Shown here in pieces: positions 1 to 4,930 of a stretch of DNA of 5,557 nt (position 1 is the stretch's first letter; each line of letters begins with the position of its first letter). Source of the DNA: Candidatus Doudnabacteria bacterium (GTDB lineage Bacteria; Patescibacteriota; Doudnabacteria; UBA920); NCBI GenBank assembly GCA_016788805.1, contig JAEUSE010000067.1, forward strand, positions 1 to 5,557. The letters run 5' to 3'. The position numbers and the translations under genes are program-made. The notes under the pieces are model-generated. The model had not been told where the DNA came from, did no database searches, and was given only the letters and a program-made list of their open reading frames with translations.

Positions 1-592
1 TAGCGCTCACATCTAAAATTTCCAGTGCCTGGCCGTCATTTACCACATAGGACAGGTGTTTTCCGTCGGGCGACCACTCAAAGTTCCACTTGGCTGTTTG
101 CTTGTCGGGTCCTACATTTTTTACCGTGGTGCTTGCATCCAAACTGAGTAGAGCAAGAGTGTTTCTACCGGAACCGAACATACCGTTCGGAGAACCATCG
201 CGGTCAAAGTTAAATCGGCCAAACACCGCGCGCTCCAACCCGGGCGCGATGCTAAAACCGTACAGCGATTCTTGATCGTTCTTGTAATCGGCCAGAATGC
301 GATAGCCTCCGCCCTCATAGGCAGTCAAATTATATGGACCATAAAAATACAAGGTCGGGAGGGGCGTCACCGTCGGAACCGGCTTTGGACTACTACTTGG
401 AGATCCGTGCCCATATGCCGGCTTCTCTGGTACCACTTCCGGTGCCTGAGCCTCTTGACGCAGAGATAAAAATCCTAGAAAAGAGAGAATAAGACAAACT
501 AAGAAGCCAAGCAAGAAAGGTAAAAAAGTTTTTCGTTGCGCGGGCACCATCACGGGAGCAGGTGTGTTTGTTTCCATATTATTTATTTCCAT
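1..592 (-). CDS. Membrane-anchored protein with PD40/TolB-like propeller motif, C-terminus cut by window edge
   Basis: The frame is open from ATG at 592 to the window edge, giving 197 codons of a longer protein. Residues 1-22 are a short polar, presumably cytoplasmic tail; residues 23-44 form one strongly hydrophobic helix (FLPFLLGFLVCLILSFLGF); residues 50-80 are a Pro/Ser/Thr-rich linker; the rest looks soluble and would lie outside the membrane. Near the cut end, FEWSPDGKHLSYV (about 171-183) is the typical motif of one blade of a PD40/WD40-like (TolB-type) beta-propeller, so more blades probably follow outside the window. DRDGS at 130-134 resembles a calcium-type acidic loop, but this is weak. 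The start is uncertain: ATG at 592 lies 3 nt after the stop of the upstream gene, which suggests translational coupling, while ATG at 577 (codon 6) is an alternative preceded by a weak GGA. No enzymatic function can be assigned. The family is inferred from the blade motif only. Confidence 0.75.
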   Translation of the reverse strand, partial: MEINNMETNTPAPVMVPAQRKTFLPFLLGFLVCLILSFLGFLSLRQEAQAPEVVPEKPAYGHGSPSSSPKPVPTVTPLPTLYFYGPYNLTAYEGGGYRILADYKNDQESLYGFSIAPGLERAVFGRFNFDRDGSPNGMFGSGRNTLALLSLDASTTVKNVGPDKQTAKWNFEWSPDGKHLSYVVNDGQALEILDVSA

Positions 593-595
593 ACT

Positions 596-853
596 TTATT
601 TTTTGTAGCACGTTTGGGCCCACCACTGTTTAAGCGGGCCGATAGTTAAGGTAGACAAAAGAAAGCCGGCCACCGGCACGACGGCTTTTAGCCATAGGTT
701 CGGTTCGTGAATAACCCAAAGCCATGCCACGGCAACCACGTACGTCACACCCATGATAAACCCGCGCCGAACCCAACTCCCCTCCCAGGCCTTGTTTGCC
801 TCCACTTTTATGTTTCGTGCTTCGAGCGCGCTGACTCGTTGTTCAATATCCAT
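596..853 (-). CDS. Small two-helix membrane protein with N-terminal coiled coil, conserved hypothetical
   Basis: This 85-residue protein starts with MDIEQRVSALEARNIKVEA, a heptad-like amphipathic stretch (about 2-20). It continues with KAWEGSWVRR, a first hydrophobic segment at about 32-48, the short turn HEPNLWLK (49-56), and a second hydrophobic segment at about 55-72 ending in FLLSTLTIGPLKQWW. From memory this whole pattern (leucine-rich coiled coil, KAWE-SW-RR, two helices, FLLSTLT, then a Lys/Trp tail) is a recurrent small hypothetical protein in CPR and other bacteria; its role is unknown. I chose ATG at 853 over ATG at 916 because the 21 extra residues do not look like the family and the longer start would lie inside the promoter region of the divergent regulator gene. 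There is no clear Shine-Dalgarno sequence. TACAAT at 869-864 could be a -10 box giving a nearly leaderless message, but no good -35 is visible. The next gene starts 3 nt after its stop. Confidence 0.72.
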   Translation of the reverse strand: MDIEQRVSALEARNIKVEANKAWEGSWVRRGFIMGVTYVVAVAWLWVIHEPNLWLKAVVPVAGFLLSTLTIGPLKQWWAQTCYKK

Positions 854-910
854 AATTACGCTTATTGTAGCACCAAATGTAGGTCCAGTAGATAAATAAT
901 GTCTGGTACC

Positions 911-939
911 TTGCATTGCATAGTACTATGGTGTATACT
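911..939 (+). promoter_or_regulatory. Probable sigma-70 promoter of the PadR gene
   Basis: TATACT at 934-939 differs from the -10 consensus TATAAT at one base. TTGCAT at 911-916 is a partial match to TTGACA and is placed exactly 17 nt upstream. The start of transcription would fall near 946, leaving a leader of roughly 17 nt that still contains the Shine-Dalgarno sequence at 950-955. The -35 is only a half match, so repressor relief or an extended element may matter. Confidence 0.5.
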
Positions 940-944
940 ACATA
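927..944 (+). promoter_or_regulatory. Candidate PadR operator overlapping the -10 box
   Basis: An interrupted dyad is seen directly: TATG-NN-GTATAC-NN-CATA, centred between 935 and 936. Read as ATGG-N8-ACAT (928-943) it matches the ATGT-N8-ACAT pattern described for PadR operators with one mismatch. It covers the whole -10 box (934-939), so a bound repressor would block RNA polymerase. A second, perfect 12-bp palindrome, CATAGTACTATG at 919-930, abuts and shares TATG with it, lying in the spacer of the promoter. PadR family members commonly repress their own gene, which this placement supports; binding itself is inference. Confidence 0.5.
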
Positions 945-949
945 CATAG

Positions 950-955
950 AAAGGA
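950..955 (+). promoter_or_regulatory. Ribosome binding site of the PadR gene
   Basis: AAAGGA ends 7 nt before the ATG at 963, a good Shine-Dalgarno match at near-optimal spacing. It fixes this ATG as the start of the regulator. Confidence 0.7.
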
Positions 956-962
956 CTGTGCT

Positions 963-1301
963 ATGGAAAATGAATTCAATATAGACAACGCCAAAGCGCA
1001 GATGCGCAAAGGCATTCTGGAATTTTGTAGCCTGCTGGTTATTGCCCGCGGACCGGTCTATGCCAGTGATATTTTAAAAGAACTAAAGGTCGCTAATTTG
1101 CTGGTAGTGGAAGGTACGCTCTATCCCCTGCTCTCCCGACTCAAAAGCGCCGGACTCCTCACCTACTCCTGGGAAGAGTCCAAAACCGGTCCGCCGCGCA
1201 AGTACTATGAACTCACCCCCGAAGGCAAAGCTACCCTAAAAACTTTAAAAGCTGCCTGGCAAGAGTTTAATACCTCCATTCAAACACTTATTGAACAGTA
1301 G
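963..1301 (+). CDS. PadR-family transcriptional repressor
   Basis: This 112-residue protein is a compact single-domain PadR regulator (subfamily 2 size, about 100-115 residues), a cytoplasmic DNA-binding dimer with a winged helix-turn-helix. The N-terminal helix and first HTH helices are at about 11-45 (QMRKGILEFCSLLVIARG, then YASDILKEL). The recognition helix region EGTLYPLLSRLKSAGLL (50-66) is a family hallmark. The wing follows with SKTGPPRKYYELTPEGK (73-89), where GPPRKYY-LT--G is again diagnostic. The C-terminal helix (90-112) would supply dimer contacts. It has a good ribosome binding site and tandem stops (TAG at 1299-1301, TAA at 1302-1304). Its gene precedes the PspC/DUF2807 gene on the same strand, 95 nt away, and a PadR-like dyad sits on its own -10 box. 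I infer that it represses itself and the PspC gene. The inducing signal is unknown: this short form has no obvious ligand domain beyond the family's dimer-interface pocket. Confidence 0.93.
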   Translation: MENEFNIDNAKAQMRKGILEFCSLLVIARGPVYASDILKELKVANLLVVEGTLYPLLSRLKSAGLLTYSWEESKTGPPRKYYELTPEGKATLKTLKAAWQEFNTSIQTLIEQ

Positions 1302-1304
1302 TAA

Positions 1305-1339
1305 GAGCTTACAGCTGTTAGCTGCTAGCTGCTAGCTTT
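1305..1339 (+). repeat. Five phased heptamers centred on AGCT
   Basis: Five adjacent 7-nt units read GAGCTTA, CAGCTGT, TAGCTGC, TAGCTGC, TAGCTTT. The self-complementary AGCT recurs at 1306, 1313, 1320, 1327 and 1334, exactly every 7 nt. The array starts just after the tandem stops of the PadR gene and ends in TTTTAG. Two copies of GCTGCTAG (1321-1328 and 1328-1335) are complementary to CTAGCAGC at 1362-1369. This may be a simple repeat expansion, a hairpin-forming attenuator or a DNA-binding array; the sequence does not decide. Confidence 0.6.
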
Positions 1340-1361
1340 TAGAAAATTAATACGGCCCATC

Positions 1362-1387
1362 CTAGCAGCCAGCATGCTGAGGAGAGG
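1362..1387 (+). promoter_or_regulatory. Leader segment with pairing element, palindrome and Shine-Dalgarno of the PspC gene
   Basis: CTAGCAGC (1362-1369) can pair over 8 bp with either upstream GCTGCTAG copy. It is followed at once by the perfect palindrome CAGCATGCTG (1370-1379) and then by AGGAGAGG (1380-1387), a strong purine-rich ribosome binding site 9 nt before the ATG at 1397. The order pairing element, hairpin, binding site suggests that structure here could influence translation. That is inference; only the complementarity and the binding site are seen. Confidence 0.4.
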
Positions 1388-1396
1388 CAACATTTT

Positions 1397-3154
1397 ATGC
1401 AAAAAACTATTAACGTTAACTTAGCCGGCCGCATTTTTTATGTTGAAGAAGATGCCTATGCCGCGCTAGATGGATACCTCCAAGACATTAAACAACATTT
1501 TCATAAATTTGAAGACAGTTCGGAAATACTGGCAGATATTGAAGCGCGCATTGCTGAACAATTACTGGAGCAGGACCGAGACAACTCGCGCATTGTACAA
1601 AAAGCAGCCGTAGACCAGGTTATGCAGACTATGGGCAAACCGTCCGATTTTGCCGATGCCGAAGATGGCCTTAAAGAAAAAACAGCAGAGGCGCACGAAC
1701 ACCGGACAAATGGCACGAAACGCCTGTATCGGGACGGCGACGATTCCATTTTAGGCGGAGTAGCCAGCGGCACAGCTCGCTATTTTGACACGGACCCGCT
1801 GTGGATACGCATACTCTTTGTAGCCAGCGTGCTCTTAGGTGGGTACGGCATACTCATATACATAGTGCTATGGATAATTGTACCCAAGGCTTCCACTCTT
1901 TCGGAAAAACTGGAAATGAGCGGCAATAAAATTACTCTGGAAAGCTTAGAAAAATCTATTAAAGAAAAAATAATTCATAACCCGAAAGCCAAGCAAGGGG
2001 CCAAACAGGTGGCTGAGGCGGTTCGGCCGGCCGTACGCACGGTGCGAAGCGGAGCCAGCTTGTTCCTGCAAACACTTCTTCGTCTACTCGGTCTAGCGCT
2101 GACCGTGGCGGCAACCGCCGGGATAATCGGACTCGTAGTAGGCGGAACGGCTTTTGTTACGGGCAGCACCGCGGCCTACACCGAATTTCCCATACGTGAC
2201 TTCTTGGGTTTACCGCAGTTCTACGCCGCACTCTGCGCGCTGTTCTTTATTGCCTTTGTACCGCTACTCTTATTCCTCTTGGCCGGCCTGAGTTTACTGG
2301 CGCTTAAATCTCGGTTTAGCCGCCCGGCGGTAGTGGCACTGATTGTACTCTGGGTGGCGGCTGCTGCGGTTGCCGCGGGCCTGACCGCCCGCCACGCGCC
2401 GCGGTTTGAAAGCTACATCCAAAACCAACCCGCCTACCAGACAAAGACCATTGAACGGCCCGTAACCGCCTTTACCAAACTCCGAGTAAGTAGCGGACTA
2501 CAGGTACAACTCATGCAAGCCGAAACTCCGGCGCTCACCGTGACCGGAGTACAATCGGATCTGGACCGCATCCATACCGACGTAAGTAACGACACGCTAA
2601 CAGTAAGCTCAGCGGACGCTAAACATCGCTGGTGCTTGTTCTGTATGCATCAACGTCCGCGAGTAACCGTCACTGTACCGGCGCTGACCGACATCTCTAC
2701 GGAAAACGGCGCGCGACTCCAGAGCGACATATTCCGCGTAACCATGCTCCGAGTAAAAGCTCAAAACGCTTCTGCGGTTACATTAGAGAATATCGCCGGT
2801 CAAAGTCTTGAGCTATTGGCCGAAAACGCTTCGTCACTCACCGTTAGCGGCAACACCGACGCGCTTACGGCCCGGGCCCAAAATGCGAGCAAGATTCACG
2901 CGGAGGAGTTACGTGCTCGTACAGCCACGGTAGAAGCGGAAAATGCCAGCCGGATTACGGTGCAGCCCACTCAAAGCTTAGACGCACGCAGTCAAAACAG
3001 TTCTCGAATTTACTACAGAGGGACACCCTTGCGCGTAACCGGCTCCGCCAGCCAAGCACCTGAAACCGACTCAGAACCCCAACCAAGGTCGGAGCCCACA
3101 CCCGTAGTTCCGCCGTTGCCGCCCATACCACCTATAGACGCTCCCCTTCAATAG
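1397..3154 (+). CDS. PspC-domain membrane protein with C-terminal DUF2807 beta-helix (envelope stress protein)
   Basis: This 585-residue protein has four parts. Residues 1-88 are a soluble helical domain (INVNLAGRIFYVEEDAYAAL, then EILADIEARIAEQLLE and VMQTMGKPSDF), typical of the N-terminus of PspC-type proteins in Bacteroidetes and CPR. Residues 108-164 are a PspC domain: KRLYRDGDDSILGGVASGTA, then YFDTDPLWIRILFV and a transmembrane stretch ending in IVPKA. Further hydrophobic segments lie at about 222-255, 274-303 and 309-329. Residues about 350-545 match the DUF2807 (putative auto-transporter adhesin head/GIN) pattern and should form a beta-helix outside the membrane, with an Asn-Ala/Ser-Ser ladder every 18-20 residues. 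The last 35 residues are rich in Pro, Glu and Ser. PspC domains belong to the phage-shock envelope stress response, so a membrane-stress sensor or stabiliser role is likely but inferred. WCLFC (412-416) gives a CxxC in the exposed domain. A strong ribosome binding site fixes the start. The PadR gene upstream probably controls it. Confidence 0.88.
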   Translation: MQKTINVNLAGRIFYVEEDAYAALDGYLQDIKQHFHKFEDSSEILADIEARIAEQLLEQDRDNSRIVQKAAVDQVMQTMGKPSDFADAEDGLKEKTAEAHEHRTNGTKRLYRDGDDSILGGVASGTARYFDTDPLWIRILFVASVLLGGYGILIYIVLWIIVPKASTLSEKLEMSGNKITLESLEKSIKEKIIHNPKAKQGAKQVAEAVRPAVRTVRSGASLFLQTLLRLLGLALTVAATAGIIGLVVGGTAFVTGSTAAYTEFPIRDFLGLPQFYAALCALFFIAFVPLLLFLLAGLSLLALKSRFSRPAVVALIVLWVAAAAVAAGLTARHAPRFESYIQNQPAYQTKTIERPVTAFTKLRVSSGLQVQLMQAETPALTVTGVQSDLDRIHTDVSNDTLTVSSADAKHRWCLFCMHQRPRVTVTVPALTDISTENGARLQSDIFRVTMLRVKAQNASAVTLENIAGQSLELLAENASSLTVSGNTDALTARAQNASKIHAEELRARTATVEAENASRITVQPTQSLDARSQNSSRIYYRGTPLRVTGSASQAPETDSEPQPRSEPTPVVPPLPPIPPIDAPLQ

Positions 3155-3155
3155 C

Positions 3156-3186
3156 AAAAATGCTACCGTATTCGGTAGCATTTTTT
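3156..3186. terminator. Bidirectional intrinsic terminator between convergent genes
   Basis: The stem AAAAATGCTACCG (3156-3168) pairs perfectly with CGGTAGCATTTTT (3173-3185) around the 4-nt loop TATT (3169-3172). Nine of the pairs form the ATGCTACCG/CGGTAGCAT core, and A-tracts and T-tracts flank it on both sides, so it can terminate transcripts from both directions. It starts 2 nt after the stop of the PspC gene. The stop codon of the opposite gene (3187-3185) overlaps its edge. Confidence 0.92.
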
Positions 3187-4063
3187 ATACTTTTTTTGCG
3201 GCAGTTGCTTCCCGCATTGCCCGTAAACTCCCCTGCATATGCCGTAACCGAGGACCCAACTCTTCGCTTGCGTAATGAAGCAGGCTTAACAATTCTTCTA
3301 CCTCATCCCGAGTACTGAGCACGCGAGGCGCATAGACGTACAACTCCGAACCTACAAACTCTAAGCTATATTTAGACCACGTAGTGCCAAGCTTTTCCAG
3401 CATGGCCACGTGAATTATCTGCAAAGCCTCAAGCTCAAAACCGGACTGTACGTATAAACCAACCCGATCTTCAAATGCTCCCTCCAGGGGAACTGCTTCA
3501 AAATTCCTTACTCGACTCAGTACTTGGCTATCGAACCGATCTTTGTCCACCGCCAATAAAACGTGGGGCACACGGTCGGACAAAGCCAGCATGGCCACAG
3601 TGTTTGTGTAAGTGTGAGCGGACTTACCGGAGCCGACCGTGTACTCTAAGTTGGCGATAAAAGCGCGCGCGCCACCTACGGTACCGCCCATCATATTACG
3701 TAATATCTGACCGTGCCCCACACTAAACAACGTAGCTGCATAACCGGCGGGCACAAGCGACGCCGCATACTGCCAGTGCCACGCAGCGGCAATGCCCTGA
3801 TAAAACAAAGCAATACCCTGTGCGCGAAAATAACCCCAAACCAAAACCCCGACCATGGCCGGAATCCAGAGTAGCTGTAACCAGGACCGCCACGGATCGG
3901 TTTCGGCGAACAAAGCCCAGCCGGCCAGGGCGGCCACCAGCAAAGTTGGAATAACCAACGCCGTCGTATGCCAAGATAACCACTGGGAGGCATACGCTCT
4001 CACTGCTTCATGTACGTTGGCATACGGTACCCGCGGAGTGGATTCTTGTGTGGGTTCTTGCAT
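3185..4063 (-). CDS. Membrane protein of unknown function, two N-terminal helices and a large soluble domain
   Basis: With the ATG at 4063 the protein has 292 residues: a polar start (1-34), two transmembrane segments at about 35-52 and 61-79, and a soluble domain of about 200 residues. That domain contains MMGGTVGGARAF, then LEYTVGSGKSAHTYTNTV, a VPHVLLAVDKDRF stretch, LEGAFEDRVGLYVQSGFE, and near the end LEFVGSELYVYAP followed by a long helix. This order (Tyr-Thr-Val-Gly-Ser-Gly-Lys strand, PHV-L--DK, LEG-F---F-LY, E-V---LY-Y) resembles hypothetical proteins I recall from Saccharibacteria and distantly DUF3137, but I cannot confirm a family. GSGKS is not a convincing Walker A, since it sits in a beta-strand-like context without a Walker B. 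A longer frame back to 4186 exists, but it would overlap the pirin gene by over 100 nt and its 41 extra residues look like shadow sequence (RLRLSPTRQCLLLRCRC). The start lies 4 nt after the pirin stop, so coupling is likely. Confidence 0.78.
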   Translation of the reverse strand: MQEPTQESTPRVPYANVHEAVRAYASQWLSWHTTALVIPTLLVAALAGWALFAETDPWRSWLQLLWIPAMVGVLVWGYFRAQGIALFYQGIAAAWHWQYAASLVPAGYAATLFSVGHGQILRNMMGGTVGGARAFIANLEYTVGSGKSAHTYTNTVAMLALSDRVPHVLLAVDKDRFDSQVLSRVRNFEAVPLEGAFEDRVGLYVQSGFELEALQIIHVAMLEKLGTTWSKYSLEFVGSELYVYAPRVLSTRDEVEELLSLLHYASEELGPRLRHMQGSLRAMREATAAKKV

Positions 4064-4067
4064 ATGT

Positions 4068-4775
4068 CTACCGCAGCGGCACCTCAATAATAAGCACTGA
4101 CGCGTCGGCGAGAGCCGCAATCTCCACAGAAGTAGCGTCTCGTACCTCCAACCCGTCACGTCGGACGAGTAATTGACCTGCAACATCCACCCGGCCTTCT
4201 ATGACGAATACATACAAACCCTGGCCCTGTCCGTGTAAATTGTATACCACTTGAGTGTCGGGTGTAATATACACCCTCGCAAACCATGCCTGTTGGAAAA
4301 TTTTCAGACTACCGGCCTCAGCGTCGGGTGAGACCAATAGTTGCCAGGTGTTGGGTGTGGCCGGCTCAAATTTTTGTTCATCGTACCGAGGTGGTAATCC
4401 TTGCTGCGCGGGAAGAACCCAAATTTGCAATAATTCCAAAAACTCAGTAGCGGACGCATTAAACTCTGAGTGCGTGACCCCGGTACCCGCAGACATAATT
4501 TGCACTTCCCCGGCAGACACAATACCCTTACCCCCGCTACTATCCTCGTGAGCCACGGCACCTTTAAGCGGGATAGTGACAATTTCCATGTTCTCGTGCT
4601 GGTGCGGCGGAAAGCCCTGCCCCGCGGTAATAAGGTCGTCATTTAAGACCCGCAGCGCGCCAAACTGCACCCGCTCCGGGTTATACCACTGGTTAAAACT
4701 AAAACTGTGCCGACCGACTAACCAGCCCGCCGCGGTAAGCCCCCTTGATGCGCTTGTATGTAAGACTGTTTGCAT
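4068..4775 (-). CDS. Pirin-family bicupin protein
   Basis: This 235-residue protein matches the usual pirin length and order. The N-terminal cupin begins with SRGLTAAGWLVGRHSFSFNQ (10-29), continues through FGALRVLNDD (38-47), and has the metal motif FPPHQHENMEIVT (55-67) and the second motif GTGVTHSEFN (97-106). His58, His60, His102 and Glu104 correspond to the four metal ligands of pirins such as E. coli YhhW, so the iron or other metal site is intact. A second, degenerate cupin fills about 145-235 (VYNLHGQGQGLYVFVIEGRV). Family members include quercetin 2,3-dioxygenases and proteins with regulatory or redox-sensing roles; the substrate here cannot be read from the sequence. It is cytosolic, with no signal peptide. 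The first gene of a two-gene unit, it is followed after 4 nt by a membrane protein. AGAAG at 4784-4780 is a weak ribosome binding site close to the ATG. Confidence 0.94.
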   Translation of the reverse strand: MQTVLHTSASRGLTAAGWLVGRHSFSFNQWYNPERVQFGALRVLNDDLITAGQGFPPHQHENMEIVTIPLKGAVAHEDSSGGKGIVSAGEVQIMSAGTGVTHSEFNASATEFLELLQIWVLPAQQGLPPRYDEQKFEPATPNTWQLLVSPDAEAGSLKIFQQAWFARVYITPDTQVVYNLHGQGQGLYVFVIEGRVDVAGQLLVRRDGLEVRDATSVEIAALADASVLIIEVPLR

Positions 4776-4784
4776 AATACTTCT

Positions 4785-4790
4785 ATCATA
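4785..4790 (-). promoter_or_regulatory. Probable -10 box of the pirin operon
   Basis: TATGAT on the minus strand (4790-4785) matches TATAAT at five of six positions. It ends 9 nt before the ATG at 4775, so the message would have almost no leader. No convincing -35 is found at 16-18 nt spacing (TACGTG at 4813-4808 is poor), so confidence is limited. Confidence 0.4.
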
Positions 4791-4837
4791 TCATGCGAGC
4801 ACGAACACACGTAGCAGGAACCGGTCTATTGTACGCA

Positions 4838-4863
4838 AAAACTCCCCCGGATGGAGGAGTTTT
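4838..4863 (-). terminator. Intrinsic terminator after the repeat-protein gene
   Basis: AAAACTCC (4838-4845) pairs with GGAGTTTT (4856-4863). After one C-A mismatch (4846/4855), CC (4847-4848) pairs with GG (4853-4854), and the loop is GGAT. Read on the minus strand the hairpin is followed by a run of five T. It lies about 70 nt past the stop of the gene at 4931 and just upstream of the pirin promoter, which it would insulate. The T-tract on the plus strand also allows termination in that direction, but no plus-strand gene is nearby. Confidence 0.75.
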
Positions 4864-4930
4864 AAATTTTGATTTTCCACCCGCGACGGAAATGGCACGG
4901 GTTTAAAAAAGAAGTTCTACGTGCGGGGCG

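Noticed and set aside
854..916. N-terminal extension of the small membrane protein to an ATG at 916
   Set aside because: The added 21 residues do not resemble the family, and the start would coincide with the -35 region of the divergent PadR promoter; ATG at 853 begins the conserved coiled coil.
1501..1773. Open frame of 90 codons on the minus strand inside the PspC gene
   Set aside because: Antisense shadow: Ser/Arg-rich composition, no recognisable domain, and fully inside a well-supported gene. The same holds for the other overlapping frames at 1975-2169, 3691-3993, 4255-4551 and 4304-4642.
3625..3642. GSGKS in the membrane protein read as a Walker A nucleotide-binding loop
   Set aside because: It lacks the preceding GxxxxGKS spacing context and a Walker B motif, and it sits between beta-strand-like stretches.
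4064..4186. Extension of the membrane protein at 3185-4063 to an ATG at 4186
   Set aside because: It overlaps the pirin gene in another frame, and the 41 extra residues (Arg/Leu/Cys-rich) look like a shadow of the pirin coding sequence.
4877..4904. Second hairpin after the repeat-protein gene (ACCCGUG pairing with CGCGGGU on the minus strand)
   Set aside because: Seven pairs with one wobble, a 10-nt loop and no clean T-tract; the hairpin at 4838-4863 is the better terminator.
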